DNA of 62,745 nucleotides from Akkermansia sp. (GCA_030535875.1 JAUNRC010000006.1:1-62745); one strand, 5' to 3'; shown: positions 51,840-61,742, counted from the stretch's first letter. Program-made: numbers and translations. Notes: generated from the letters alone by a model not told the origin.

Positions 51840-53130
51840 TGCGTGCAGCGAATTCCTTAGGCAGAACCGCCTCGACAATCGCATCGTTCCCCTCATACTC
51901 AGTATTCAACACCTTGCCGTCGCGGTGCATGATGGCGATAATTCGGCTCTCGGCAAGCGGTATGCGATAACGAGCCGTTGTCACGCGGTGCGAAAGCATT
52001 TCGACACAGGCAGTCATCAGGTCTTCCATCCCCTGCTCCTGAACAACACTGGCAACGATACAGGGACACGTCACCTTAGCCGAGAGAGCATTGAGGGTAC
52101 TTTCCCTCTGCTCCTCGGGAATGAGGTCGGTCTTGTTCCAGACGACCACCATGGGCTTATCGGCAGCCCCGAGTTCAGCCAGCACTTCACATGTCGTCTC
52201 GTAATGGCGCAAGGCCTCACGGTCGGAGGCGTCGACCACCTGAATGAGGAAATCTGCCAATGTCGCTTCCTCCAGAGTTGATTTGAAGGCCTCGACCAGT
52301 CGGTGCGGCAGGTTGCGGATAAAGCCGACGGTATCGGTCAACACCAAGGGTTGACCATCCGGCAGCTCAATCTTACGGCTCGTCGTATCGAGAGTGGCAA
52401 AAAGGATATTCTGAGCCAGCACGCCCGCCCCTGTCACCAGATTGAGCAATGAGGATTTGCCGGCATTGGTATACCCCACAATGGCAGCCGAAGGGATGCC
52501 CTGACGGTTGCGTTCCTTACGCTGTGTACCGCGCTGACGGCGCACTATCTCCAACTCATCGCGAATGGCTTCGATTCTCTCATGAGCCAATCGACGGTCA
52601 ACTTCAATCTGCTTTTCGCCTTCACCGCGAGCAGCAGCACCGCCGCCTTTACCACCGCCTGAACCGCCTCGCTGCCGGTCCAGATGCTTCCACATCCCGG
52701 CCATGCGCGGCAGAGCATACTGCATGCGGGCCAAGTCGACCTGAAGCACAGCCTCGCGCGTGCGAGCACGGCGTGCAAAGATGTCAAGGATTATCTCCTC
52801 TCGGTCCATCACGGTCACGCCGAGCAACGATTCCCACTCGCGCTGCTGTGAAGGAGCCAAGAGGTTATCAAATATCACACAATCCGCATCGAGAATAAGA
52901 GCCCGGTCGCGAATTTCCTCCGCCTTACCGACTCCGCACAGGTACTTAGCCTGAAGTTCACGGGTAAACTCCAAGGTACTCTCCGCAATGCCGATACCAA
53001 GATTGCTCACCAAATCCTCAAGCTCGGCAAGCAAGGCCTGACGTTCCCGGCGCGACTCACCCGGTAAGCCCAAGCCAACCAGCAGAGCGCGCTCAAATGA
53101 GGCGGGTTTTTCTCGGATTTCGAACGACAT
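51820..53130 (-). CDS. hflX: GTPase HflX
   Basis: HflX binds the 50S ribosome and rescues or splits stalled ribosomes. The 436-residue protein has the HflX N-terminal domain (EFTRELQAKYLCGVGKAEEIRD, CVIFDNLLAPSQQREWESLLGV, LARMQYALPRMAGMWKHLDRQRGG), a glycine-rich linker, G1 GYTNAGKSS, G3 DTVGFIRNLPH, and G4 VWNKTDL. Length is usual. It follows a tiny lipoprotein gene by 2 bases and leads into the L,D-transpeptidase gene. Confidence 0.95.
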   Translation of the reverse strand: MSFEIREKPASFERALLVGLGLPGESRRERQALLAELEDLVSNLGIGIAESTLEFTRELQAKYLCGVGKAEEIRDRALILDADCVIFDNLLAPSQQREWESLLGVTVMDREEIILDIFARRARTREAVLQVDLARMQYALPRMAGMWKHLDRQRGGSGGGKGGGAAARGEGEKQIEVDRRLAHERIEAIRDELEIVRRQRGTQRKERNRQGIPSAAIVGYTNAGKSSLLNLVTGAGVLAQNILFATLDTTSRKIELPDGQPLVLTDTVGFIRNLPHRLVEAFKSTLEEATLADFLIQVVDASDREALRHYETTCEVLAELGAADKPMVVVWNKTDLIPEEQRESTLNALSAKVTCPCIVASVVQEQGMEDLMTACVEMLSHRVTTARYRIPLAESRIIAIMHRDGKVLNTEYEGNDAIVEAVLPKEFAARIASYKI

Positions 53131-53132
53131 AA

Positions 53133-53273
53133 TCAGCGGAAACTGCGAGAGGATGATCTGGGAACATCGCGCAGGTAATCACTATTGTACGAATTACAGG
53201 CGCAGTTGCCGCCACATGATGTCACGGCCACGGTAACCAGAGCTCCAAGCAAACTGATGACGATGATTTTCAT
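53133..53273 (-). CDS. small lipoprotein
   Basis: A 46-residue product. MKIIVISLLGALVTVAVTSC is a clean lipoprotein signal with lipobox VTSC (lipidation at Cys20), then GGNCACNSYNSDYLRDVP and a Ser/Arg-rich tail, leaving a mature peptide of about 27 residues. Its stop is 2 bases before the hflX ATG, so the two are coupled. A start 7 codons upstream is possible but would spoil the signal peptide. Confidence 0.65.
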   Translation of the reverse strand: MKIIVISLLGALVTVAVTSCGGNCACNSYNSDYLRDVPRSSSRSFR

Positions 53274-53340
53274 ACGCCGATTATTGAACTTCATTCCGCC
53301 ACCTTTTGCAAGCTCAAAATACGCCACCGTATAGGCGGAT

Positions 53341-54498
53341 TCATTTTTTACCCTTTACATCGCAATTCATCAGTGCCCGCACAGAACTCCAGAACAAGGT
53401 CGCATCGTCCCTCGATATGCTGTCCAGACCGATATAGCGAGTACGCAAGAGTGCCGCCGATGAATGCCCCATCTCCATCTGCAACATTTCATAATTACAA
53501 AACTTCAATACATGATACGAGGCAAAGGTGTGCCGCAGGACATCAGGCTCCCAATTCCGAAATCCGGCCGCTATCCGTACATCCCGCCATCGCCTTATCC
53601 ACCCGCGAGGCACAACCGATACGAAAGGCACGCGCACCGGGCACATCATACTCAACCATTCCAGCAGGACAGCATGCAGGGTCACCTGCCGAGCACCGCC
53701 GGTCTTAGCATGTTCCGCAGCGATATAAACCACGCCTTTCTCCATATCCACATCCTGCCAGGTTAAGCGCTCCACCTCAGCAGGGCGCACACCGGCCCAC
53801 AACATCAATCCCACCGCAGCAGCACAGCGCCGATGTTCATCACACGAAAGAGTGCGCAACAAACGCCCAATTTGCGCAAGTGTTAACGGGCGTATGCGCC
53901 GCTCCTGCACCGGCAGCGGCAGTATGCGCTCCACGGGATTCTCTTTAGCCCAGCCATGCCGTACGGCAAATGCCAGCAAACAATGCAGAATGCGACGCGC
54001 TTTATTCCTCGTCGGAGCCGTGCTCCAGCTCTTCTCTATCACTTCACGACAATGGGTTACATGTAGCTGCCGTACAGGCATATTCACAAGCCACGGGTTC
54101 ACCCTGACCATGCGACGACAGTACTGCAAAAACTCCGCTCGGGAACGCGGGCGATTATGCGGCGTGGCGCGCATAACTTTCTCAACCAACTCACGGAAGC
54201 TCACGGTATTATTGCGATGTATGTATTCCTCTACTCCGTAAGTCACAACATCCCTGCACACCTGAGCTGCACTATCTATTTTCCCTCGACAGTACTCCAC
54301 CCGGTCCAAAATATCCAGCACCACACGAGCCGCACCGATGCAATCTATCCCCCTCCCGCGCAACATCACTTCCGCAGCACGATGTTCTTCATTTTCCCCG
54401 GCTTCCGCCTCCCCGACCTTATCAACACCCACGGCATTCATTGGTTTAATTTTATTCATATTATCTACCATGCGTATACTAAAATAACTTTTCATCAA
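53341..54498 (-). CDS. tyrosine recombinase / site-specific integrase, second copy
   Basis: A 385-residue homologue of the recombinase at 32525-33535 with the same layout: R238 (GVRPAEV), K265 (AKTGGAR), R322, H345 (MGHSSAA) and nucleophile Y355 (RTRYIGL). Here too the first His of HxxR is an acid, D319 (DVLRHTF). An additional 60-70 residue N-terminal extension of low conservation precedes the arm domain. Starts at 54471 and 54459 are also in frame. The upstream 54499-54660 is A/T-rich, unlike neighbouring genes. No phage or cassette genes flank it. Confidence 0.85.
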   Translation of the reverse strand: MMKSYFSIRMVDNMNKIKPMNAVGVDKVGEAEAGENEEHRAAEVMLRGRGIDCIGAARVVLDILDRVEYCRGKIDSAAQVCRDVVTYGVEEYIHRNNTVSFRELVEKVMRATPHNRPRSRAEFLQYCRRMVRVNPWLVNMPVRQLHVTHCREVIEKSWSTAPTRNKARRILHCLLAFAVRHGWAKENPVERILPLPVQERRIRPLTLAQIGRLLRTLSCDEHRRCAAAVGLMLWAGVRPAEVERLTWQDVDMEKGVVYIAAEHAKTGGARQVTLHAVLLEWLSMMCPVRVPFVSVVPRGWIRRWRDVRIAAGFRNWEPDVLRHTFASYHVLKFCNYEMLQMEMGHSSAALLRTRYIGLDSISRDDATLFWSSVRALMNCDVKGKK

Positions 54499-54653
54499 TC
54501 CTATCTATTGACATCAAATTGCTTATACAACATTTTTCAGAAGTGATTATTTCAACATTCAATCAAAACGATAATTTTTCCCCTTTCTAACTCATGTCCG
54601 ATAAGCCTTAAGAAGCAGTGCAAGGCAACAATCAGAGCGGGCATACTTTGAGC

Positions 54654-54683
54654 TTGCGTTAAGACGGAAAAATAGCCTATAAT
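54654..54683 (+). promoter_or_regulatory. leaderless-type promoter of the thioredoxin-like gene-hrpB
   Basis: TTGCGT at 54654, 18 bp, TATAAT at 54678-54683, 7 bases, ATG 54691. Confidence 0.75.
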
Positions 54684-54690
54684 AGCGGGC

Positions 54691-56004
54691 ATGAAGAAAA
54701 TCGTCATTCTCATCACCGCAGCCCTGCTTCCGGCGACTATTGCCCATGCTACCGAACCTGCCATGAGAAGCGCCCTCAATAAATGGGAGCAACAGATGTC
54801 CGAGTTCCGAGCAGCAACACAAGTTGCTCGTACAGAGGAACAAAGAGCCGCTCTTAAAATGCCCGACGGCACCGACATGGCTGCTGAAATATGGCGTAGT
54901 GTCAACCGCAAAACCGGAGAAAGAATGCAATTGGTACGGCCCAGCGACTATGAGCGCATGCGCGGTGCAAAAGATGAACATAAAAAGGTCCCGAGCTACG
55001 AGTTCGATGAGCCTTGGGCAGCGCCGGCGGTAGTGTGGCTCATGAACCATCCACAGGCATTTGCCGGGATTTACAAAGGGCGCGAGCGTCAGGTATCGTA
55101 CTATGCCAATGCTCTACTGGAGAGCATTGAGCGGCTGCATTACTCCAACCCCCACATGGCCGAAGTCTGTGCCAAACTGGCGGAGAGCCAGAGTGTACGC
55201 ACCTACGAGTTGCTCCAGAAAATCTACACTCGCAATCAAGACCTCACCTCGCGGGCCAATGCCGCTATGGCGATGTGCATACTGCTCTCCAACCCGACCA
55301 TTCAGGCAGCGGAAGGCAGCGCAGCCATGGCCCGCAGCAAGCAGCTCTATTACCTGCGACAAGCCGTAAGCATATCCCCCGAAAATGCCATGTTCGGCAG
55401 CACGACACTCAGCGAGGCAGCCATCGAAATGGCCTATGTTCTCCGCCGTCTGAGTGTAGGGTGCATACCGCCACGTCTCAAAGTAATCGGCATGGACGGC
55501 CAACCGGCCATATTTCCGGTCACAGAAAAGGCCAATCTTCTCTTCTTCTGGTCACCGAGCGAGCCGCTTGGTCTTGACATCGTCCGCAAGCAAGCTCAAC
55601 TCGCCGAGCAATATCCCGGCCTCATCTTTACCCCCATCACCGTACATGCTCAGCAACAGGAATGGGTCGACGCGCTCAAGGAACAAGGCATCGTCGCAAA
55701 CTGTTTCATGGATGATGCCGAGAATAGCGGCGGCAAGGCTTACCGCATCACCCAACTTCCGACCGCAGTCCTCATCGGGAAAGACAGCCGCATCCTCTTC
55801 ATCGGCTACCCCGGTCTGCCTCTACAAACTGCTCTGGACAATCTCTTCAACCAGCAAAACTCAACAAAAGGCCGCATCATCATCAACGGGCAGGTGCAAG
55901 ACGAAGACGGACCACCCGTCATCCAGCCCGGCTCTCAACCGACAACCGCGCCGAGCGCAAGTGACGAAGCTCCGGCTCTGCGCGACATGCCCGAAGACTT
56001 CTGA
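54691..56004 (+). CDS. secreted protein with a cysteine-less thioredoxin-like domain
   Basis: A 437-residue exported protein with signal peptide (ILITAALLPATIAHA), a helical middle (about 100-255) and a C-terminal thioredoxin fold of TlpA type (ANLLFFWSPSEPLG, TPITVHAQ, and RITQLPTAVLIG containing the cis-Pro, residue 357). The CxxC position reads SEPL at 290-293, so the domain has no redox cysteines. It may act as a binding domain. The stop and hrpB ATG overlap by one base (TGATG). The last 35 residues are Pro/Ser-rich. Confidence 0.78.
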   Translation: MKKIVILITAALLPATIAHATEPAMRSALNKWEQQMSEFRAATQVARTEEQRAALKMPDGTDMAAEIWRSVNRKTGERMQLVRPSDYERMRGAKDEHKKVPSYEFDEPWAAPAVVWLMNHPQAFAGIYKGRERQVSYYANALLESIERLHYSNPHMAEVCAKLAESQSVRTYELLQKIYTRNQDLTSRANAAMAMCILLSNPTIQAAEGSAAMARSKQLYYLRQAVSISPENAMFGSTTLSEAAIEMAYVLRRLSVGCIPPRLKVIGMDGQPAIFPVTEKANLLFFWSPSEPLGLDIVRKQAQLAEQYPGLIFTPITVHAQQQEWVDALKEQGIVANCFMDDAENSGGKAYRITQLPTAVLIGKDSRILFIGYPGLPLQTALDNLFNQQNSTKGRIIINGQVQDEDGPPVIQPGSQPTTAPSASDEAPALRDMPEDF

Positions 56005-58538
56005 TGAGCACACAACTGCCCATTGAGGCCATTCGCCCCAACATCGTAGCGGCAGCCAAGGTCCCGGGATTCTGCATTCTGCTGAGCGCTCCGACCGGCA
56101 GCGGCAAATCCACCCGAGTACCGCTCATGTTGCACGAGGCGGGAGTGACAGAGCACGGTACCGTTATCGTTGTACAACCTCGACGACTGGCAGCCCGTCT
56201 GCTGGCCGGTTATGTTGCGAGGCAGTATCCCTGCCGACCGGGACAAGAGGTGGGATATATGGTTCGCTTCGACACCTGCGCCGGAGCCTCCACTCGGATT
56301 ATCTACATGACGGACGGCATTCTGGAGCGTCGGCTGACAGAAGACCCGCAACTTTCAGGAGTAAGTGCTGTCATCTTTGATGAAGTACACGAACGCCGGC
56401 TCTCCGGCGACCTCTGTCTGGCAAGAGTGCTCGATTTACAACGTAGCAGCCGTCCCGACATCGGCGTATTGGTCATGTCGGCCACGCTGGAACTGGACAA
56501 ATTGCAACATTACCTGCCTCAAGCCACCATCATGCGAGCGGAAGGCCGCCTGTTCCCCGTAGACATCAACTACATGCCGCCCTCCCCTGTGCGCGACAGG
56601 CACGGCTATGTTGCCATGCCTCCCGTCTGGGAGCAATGCGTAACCGCTGTGCGACAACTGGTACAACGGGCTGATTGCGGCGACATTCTCGTATTCCTCC
56701 CGGGTGCGTATGAAATCCGTCGCACGGTGGAAATCCTCGAACAAGTCAGTTGGATGAACGGGCGAGATGTTTTTGCTCTTCACGGTCAACTTCCGCCCAA
56801 CGAACAAAGCCGCGCCGTCGAGGTCGGCAAACGCCCCCGTGTCATCGTCAGCACCAACATTGCCGAGACATCACTCACCATCGAAGGTGTAAGGTCTGTC
56901 GTGGACTGCGGTACCGCCCGAGAAGGACGTTGGGACCCTAAGCGTGGCATCAGCACCCTTCACATCGTCCCCATCTCGCAAGCGCAGGCCGAACAACGGG
57001 CAGGCCGAGCCGGGCGACTGGGACCGGGCCGCTGCATTCGTCTGTGGAGCGAGAGCGAACATCGCCGACGAGCGGCATTTCCGCAACCGGAAGTTCACCG
57101 GGCAGACATCTCGATGGCCTTTCTTCACCTGTTATCATGGGGCTGTAAAGGCTTGGACGGCATCCTGAACTTCCACTGGCCCGATGCCCCGACTGCCACT
57201 GCTACTACACAAGCCTGGAACATACTACAGGAGCTCGGAGCCGTTGCCCCCGACGGCAGCCTGAGCGACATCGGTCACAAAATGCTCCGCTACCCGTTAG
57301 CTCCGGTGCAGGCGCGCATGCTCGTTGCCGGTCACGACTTCGGCTGTGAGACAGAAATTGCAAGCATTGCCGCGCTCATACAGGGCGAAAATATCGCCAT
57401 GGCAAGCGGCCTGAGTGATAAGTTATACCAAGAAGATGATTATACGGACTTTCAGGCAGAATGGCGAGCTGTGCAGTTAGCAGAACAACTTCACTTCGAT
57501 GCCGGAGAATGTGCCCGCCTCGGAATCATGGCGCGGGCGGCACGGGAAATTATAGCAGCGCAAAGGCAATTACTCAGCAAGTATACAAAGGCCCCCGACT
57601 TTACCGCCCACAGAGAAGGAATCACAAAGGCGCTGCTGGGCTCCTTCCCGACCCATGTGGCAGCGCGCAACAGCACCGCGACAAACACCGCCCGCCTGAC
57701 AGCTCGACGCAGCGGTAAAATCTCCTCCGTCGCTGCAAAATCCGCCGATATCTTCTTAGCGGCGGAAATCACGGAAATCGGCGGCAAAGGTGTGGAAACC
57801 CGACTTTCCCGCTGCACCAAACTCGCACTCTCCGATTTACCCACTCACGAAGATGACATTCCGGTGTACGATGACTCCCGCCGCCGCGTGCTCAATATCC
57901 ACCGCACCCTTTACCGCGATCTGGTTCTGACGGAAAAAGAAACCGGAGATGCCCACCCCGAACAAGCGGCACCGCTGCTGGCTGACCGAGTGGTACGCGG
58001 AGAACTGCGATTAGAAACGTGGAATGGTCACGTTCTGCAATGGATTAATCGCCTGACTTGCCTACGCAACGCCATGCCGGAACTGGAACTTCCGGACTTC
58101 GGCGAAGAAGACCGATTAGTCGCTGTTACCATGCTGTGTGAAGGAGCAGTCAGTTATAAGGAAATAGCTTCCCGGCCCATTCTGCCCATACTCGAAGAAT
58201 GGCTATCCCCATGGCAGAAAGAATGCCTCAACCGCTACGCGCCCAAATCCCTCAGGCTCTCAAACGGCAGAGAAATCAAACTTCTTTATCGTGAGGACGG
58301 CACTCCGACATTTGCCCTGAAATGCCAGCTTCTCTTCGGCGTGCCTACCACCCCCACCATTGCTGAAGGACGAGTAAAATGTCTGGTGGAAATACTTGCT
58401 CCCAATCTAAGACCCTACCAAACGACCTCCGACTTGAGCTCATTCTGGCGCAACGGCTACCCACAAATGAAAAAAGATTTGGCCGGGCGCTACCCGCGCC
58501 ATGACTGGCCCGACCGAGCGCCGGATGCCCCCGTTTAA
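56004..58538 (+). CDS. hrpB: ATP-dependent RNA helicase HrpB
   Basis: The 844-residue DEAH-type helicase has Walker A TGSGKS (31-36), DEVH at 126-129, SATLE, GRAGR-type motif VI (AEQRAGRAGRLGPGRC), the helicase-associated domain and the HrpB C-terminal domain. This is the HrpB family, of unclear cellular role in E. coli. It overlaps the preceding gene's stop by one base, which suggests coupling. Length and order fit the family. Confidence 0.93.
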   Translation: MSTQLPIEAIRPNIVAAAKVPGFCILLSAPTGSGKSTRVPLMLHEAGVTEHGTVIVVQPRRLAARLLAGYVARQYPCRPGQEVGYMVRFDTCAGASTRIIYMTDGILERRLTEDPQLSGVSAVIFDEVHERRLSGDLCLARVLDLQRSSRPDIGVLVMSATLELDKLQHYLPQATIMRAEGRLFPVDINYMPPSPVRDRHGYVAMPPVWEQCVTAVRQLVQRADCGDILVFLPGAYEIRRTVEILEQVSWMNGRDVFALHGQLPPNEQSRAVEVGKRPRVIVSTNIAETSLTIEGVRSVVDCGTAREGRWDPKRGISTLHIVPISQAQAEQRAGRAGRLGPGRCIRLWSESEHRRRAAFPQPEVHRADISMAFLHLLSWGCKGLDGILNFHWPDAPTATATTQAWNILQELGAVAPDGSLSDIGHKMLRYPLAPVQARMLVAGHDFGCETEIASIAALIQGENIAMASGLSDKLYQEDDYTDFQAEWRAVQLAEQLHFDAGECARLGIMARAAREIIAAQRQLLSKYTKAPDFTAHREGITKALLGSFPTHVAARNSTATNTARLTARRSGKISSVAAKSADIFLAAEITEIGGKGVETRLSRCTKLALSDLPTHEDDIPVYDDSRRRVLNIHRTLYRDLVLTEKETGDAHPEQAAPLLADRVVRGELRLETWNGHVLQWINRLTCLRNAMPELELPDFGEEDRLVAVTMLCEGAVSYKEIASRPILPILEEWLSPWQKECLNRYAPKSLRLSNGREIKLLYREDGTPTFALKCQLLFGVPTTPTIAEGRVKCLVEILAPNLRPYQTTSDLSSFWRNGYPQMKKDLAGRYPRHDWPDRAPDAPV

Positions 58539-58557
58539 CCGGCCCCATTTTCAGGGA

Positions 58558-58586
58558 TTGCACCCGAGGACTACTTATGATATAAT
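58558..58586 (+). promoter_or_regulatory. promoter of the potassium transporter operon
   Basis: TTGCAC at 58558, 17 bp, extended TGA-TATAAT at 58581-58586, then 15 bases to ATG 58602. Near-consensus -10. Confidence 0.75.
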
Positions 58587-58601
58587 GTGCTCAGCGCTTT
58601 C

Positions 58602-60389
58602 ATGAGCAAAACACACGAACAACAGTACCGAGTTCTGGAGCTGCCCGAAATTATATCGGGTTTGCTTGCGATGCTTATCGTCCTGTGGGAAGCCTGTTTC
58701 GCCGAACTGACCAGCGGTCCCTCTGAGTTGCAAAAATTTGAAGAAGGGGTTCACCTGCTGCTCTGCGGGGTTGTCTGCTTCAACACCTTAGCCGTCATCA
58801 TTCATTTCATCACCAAGCTGGTGAAGCGGAAATCCCCCGGTCGCTTTCTCTGGTGGCAACTTGCTACCGGAGTTCCGGCGACATTCACCTTTATAGGGGG
58901 CCTCAACCGATGGTTGCCCCCCTTTGCCTTCACGCTCAGCATTATTCTGAGCTTCATTCTGGGTATATACTCTCTCATTACTCTCGTTGCCATTTACCGC
59001 GAACGCAAGCAATTACAAAAACAGCGCAACAAGAGCCAATGGAGTCCGGCAGTGGTATTCTTTACATGGATGGTCAGCTTTGTGCTCATCAGCACACTGC
59101 TCCTGCTTACCCCCGGTGCGACCTACACCCCCATCAACTTTACGGATGCTTTCTTCACCTGCGCCTCAGCCATTTCCATCACGGGGCTCACCTGTGTCGA
59201 CATCGCCGGAACCTTCACCCCGCTCGGAAAGCTTGTTCTGCTCATTGACATTCAAATCGGAGCATTAGGCGTCATGACCTTCACCTACTTCGTATTCTTA
59301 ATGGTAGGAAAACAGCTTGCCGTACGTGACCGAGTGGCCATCTCGGCCTTACTGGACCAACAAGGAGTCAACATCATCCCCGCTCTCATCAAAGCCGTCA
59401 TTTTTGTTACCTTCGGAGTGGAAATTATCGGTGCCACCCTGCTCTACCTCCTCTGGCGACAAACCCCGGCAGCACCGCAAGACCTCCTCTGGTTCCGCGC
59501 CCTGTTCCACGCCGTATCGGCCTTCTGCAACGCCGGCATTTCCCTCTTCCCCAACAACATGGCTGAGAGCTGCGTGGCGCATGACAAAGCCATACAGGGG
59601 GTCATGATGGTACTCACGCTGGCCGGAACTCTGGGCTTCAGCGTATATCTGGAAATTATCACACGACTTCACAACCGCCTCAAGGGCAAGCGCAATCCTC
59701 TGCGCTGGAGTACCAATTCCTGGCTTCTGGTGCGAGTGACACTCATCATTCTGATAGTCGGAACCGTGGGGCTTACCCTACTGGGACTTCTCGAACCCTC
59801 GGAGCACCCACAATCCGCTGACTTCAACCTGTGGGAGAGCACTTGGAACACCATCGGTCGCTCCGCCGGTTTCACCATCACCGACATCAGCAGCTACGGA
59901 CAAGCCTACCAGCTTTTCCTTTGCGCCCTCATGTTTATAGGCGGCAATCCTGCCGGTACGGGCGGTGGTGTTTTTGCGACGGTTTTCGCGCTCTGCGTGC
60001 TGGAAGTTCTACGAGTGTTGCGTGGTCAACAAGACCTTGAGCTGCACGGTCGCCGCATCGCCCGCAATACAGTCGAGCGAGCCATGGCAACAGTCGTCCT
60101 CTCAACTTTCTGGATAGCGGCCAGCACATTGGTTCTGGTCATGCTGGAGCCGACAATCGCCGGCAAAGCCAACGGCACACTCCGACTCTTCTTCCTGGAA
60201 GTCAGCGCCTTTACCACCACCGGCTATTCCATCTGCGACCCGGCGGAACTTTCCGCATTCTCCAAGTTCTTCATCTGCGCCAATATGCTGTTCGGGCGCG
60301 TCGGCATGTTCACCTTCATGCTCATCTTCATCAAACAAAAAAGCCCCTCACCCGTTCGTTACCCCGAAACCCGTTTACCCCTTACCTAA
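58602..60389 (+). CDS. TrkH/KtrB family potassium transporter
   Basis: The 595-residue membrane protein has four two-helix-plus-P-loop repeats; the selectivity-filter sequences ITGLTCVD, FCNAGISLF, SAGFTITD and TTGYSICD are visible in order. It moves potassium (with sodium or H+) into the cytosol. It carries an N-terminal extension of about 100 residues with extra helices. It is 12 bases before its RCK regulator. ATG 58602 is preferred to GTG 58587, which abuts the -10 hexamer. Confidence 0.92.
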   Translation: MSKTHEQQYRVLELPEIISGLLAMLIVLWEACFAELTSGPSELQKFEEGVHLLLCGVVCFNTLAVIIHFITKLVKRKSPGRFLWWQLATGVPATFTFIGGLNRWLPPFAFTLSIILSFILGIYSLITLVAIYRERKQLQKQRNKSQWSPAVVFFTWMVSFVLISTLLLLTPGATYTPINFTDAFFTCASAISITGLTCVDIAGTFTPLGKLVLLIDIQIGALGVMTFTYFVFLMVGKQLAVRDRVAISALLDQQGVNIIPALIKAVIFVTFGVEIIGATLLYLLWRQTPAAPQDLLWFRALFHAVSAFCNAGISLFPNNMAESCVAHDKAIQGVMMVLTLAGTLGFSVYLEIITRLHNRLKGKRNPLRWSTNSWLLVRVTLIILIVGTVGLTLLGLLEPSEHPQSADFNLWESTWNTIGRSAGFTITDISSYGQAYQLFLCALMFIGGNPAGTGGGVFATVFALCVLEVLRVLRGQQDLELHGRRIARNTVERAMATVVLSTFWIAASTLVLVMLEPTIAGKANGTLRLFFLEVSAFTTTGYSICDPAELSAFSKFFICANMLFGRVGMFTFMLIFIKQKSPSPVRYPETRLPLT

Positions 60390-60401
60390 CCACTACATCA
60401 C

Positions 60402-61106
60402 ATGAAGTTTGTTATCATCGGATTAGGACAATTCGGCAAAGCTCTGGCTCTCTACCTCTCCGAGAGCGGTTATGAAGTAACCGTTCTCGACCAAAAAGAA
60501 AGCGTGGTAGAGGAAATCAAAAACCATGTAGCCGATGCTCACATAGGCGATGCCACCGACATACGAGTACTGCGCCGACTGGATCTTGTGGATGACGAGA
60601 CCTACGTCATCGTTGCCGTGGGTGAGTGCTTCGAGCGCAGCATTCTCATCACAGCTCAACTGAAAGAACTCGGCGTAAAAAATCTTTTTGCCCGCACCGT
60701 CAACGAACTCCACGGCAAAGTCCTTAAACTACTGGGCATCAGCGACCTCTTCCGCGTGGAAGATGTTGCCGCCAAACAACTGGCAGCCAGATTCATCAAC
60801 GAAGGCCTCATGCGACTGCGCCGTATCGATTCCACCCACTCACTCGCTGACGTTCGCCTGCCCGATGAGTGGATCGGCAAGACACTCATGGAAGTCAACA
60901 TGCGCAAGGAATACCATATCAACCTTCTTACAGTCCGTCGCGGTAAACTCAGCGAAAGCGCGGATGACGACGATGTGCTCGCTCAACCCGAACAACCGGT
61001 CATTGACACGCCCGAGCCCTCCCTGCAATTTCAGGAAGGCGACGTGCTGGTTATCTTCGGCAAGGATGATGACCTAATGGGATTCGTGAAAAAATTCGAC
61101 CTGTAA
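60402..61106 (+). CDS. TrkA/KtrA-type potassium uptake regulator (RCK)
   Basis: The 234-residue protein has a Rossmann RCK_N domain (FVIIGLGQFGKALALYLSESGYEVTVLDQ, DATDIRVLRRLDL) and an RCK_C domain from about residue 135, with an acidic insert (ESADDDDVLAQPEQPV) before the final strands. It gates the TrkH/KtrB pore by nucleotide binding. Some KtrA RCK_C domains bind cyclic di-AMP (established elsewhere), a possibility in a bacterium that encodes a PgpH-like phosphodiesterase at 12.2 kb. Confidence 0.92.
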   Translation: MKFVIIGLGQFGKALALYLSESGYEVTVLDQKESVVEEIKNHVADAHIGDATDIRVLRRLDLVDDETYVIVAVGECFERSILITAQLKELGVKNLFARTVNELHGKVLKLLGISDLFRVEDVAAKQLAARFINEGLMRLRRIDSTHSLADVRLPDEWIGKTLMEVNMRKEYHINLLTVRRGKLSESADDDDVLAQPEQPVIDTPEPSLQFQEGDVLVIFGKDDDLMGFVKKFDL

Positions 61107-61113
61107 TTTCTGC

Positions 61114-61719
61114 ATGAGCACTCGAGTAACCCTACCCGACAAAATCTATTCCGGTTACATCTTTGATCTCGACGGCACCCTCGTTGACAGCATGTCCACG
61201 CACTATCGAGCATGGAGATATGCCCTTCAAAACAACGGCGCTCCGCACGAGGCTTTCCTCTGGGACGAGTTTATCGCACACGGAGGCATGGCGGCTCCCG
61301 ATATCGTCAGTGACCTCAACCGCATTTACAAACTTCAGATGAACCCCCAATTGGTAGCAGCCCAAAAACGCGCGCGCTATGACTACCTGTTGGAAACGGA
61401 AAAGCTCCCGATTATAGAAGAAACCGTCGGACTCGTACGCAAACTCAAAGCCAAGAATATCCCCTACGCCATCGGCACCGGCAGCGTGATAGACGGAGCC
61501 CGGGCAACCCTTCGCTCCGCCGGCATTGAAGAGCTTTTTTCCATCATCGTCACCCCCGATGATGTCCCTCCGGGACGCGGCAAACCCGAGCCGGACATTT
61601 TTCTGCTGGCAGCCGAACGAATGGGGGTACCGGCGAATGAATGCGTGGTCTTTGAAGATGCTCAACCCGGCATCCGTGCTGCGGAGGCCGCAGGTATGGC
61701 ATGGGTGCAGGTCTTCTGA
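61114..61719 (+). CDS. HAD-superfamily phosphatase (beta-PGM/YqaB-like)
   Basis: The 201-residue protein has motif I FDLDGTLVDSM (nucleophile and acid Asp), cap helices, motif II GTGSV, motif III with KPEPDIFLLA and motif IV FEDAQPGI. The cap and length match the YqaB/beta-phosphoglucomutase-like group of small sugar phosphatases. It is the third gene of the potassium operon, 7 bases after the RCK gene, but no functional link is evident. Confidence 0.87.
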   Translation: MSTRVTLPDKIYSGYIFDLDGTLVDSMSTHYRAWRYALQNNGAPHEAFLWDEFIAHGGMAAPDIVSDLNRIYKLQMNPQLVAAQKRARYDYLLETEKLPIIEETVGLVRKLKAKNIPYAIGTGSVIDGARATLRSAGIEELFSIIVTPDDVPPGRGKPEPDIFLLAAERMGVPANECVVFEDAQPGIRAAEAAGMAWVQVF

Positions 61720-61742
61720 TATTCCACCAAATCCACGCAAAG

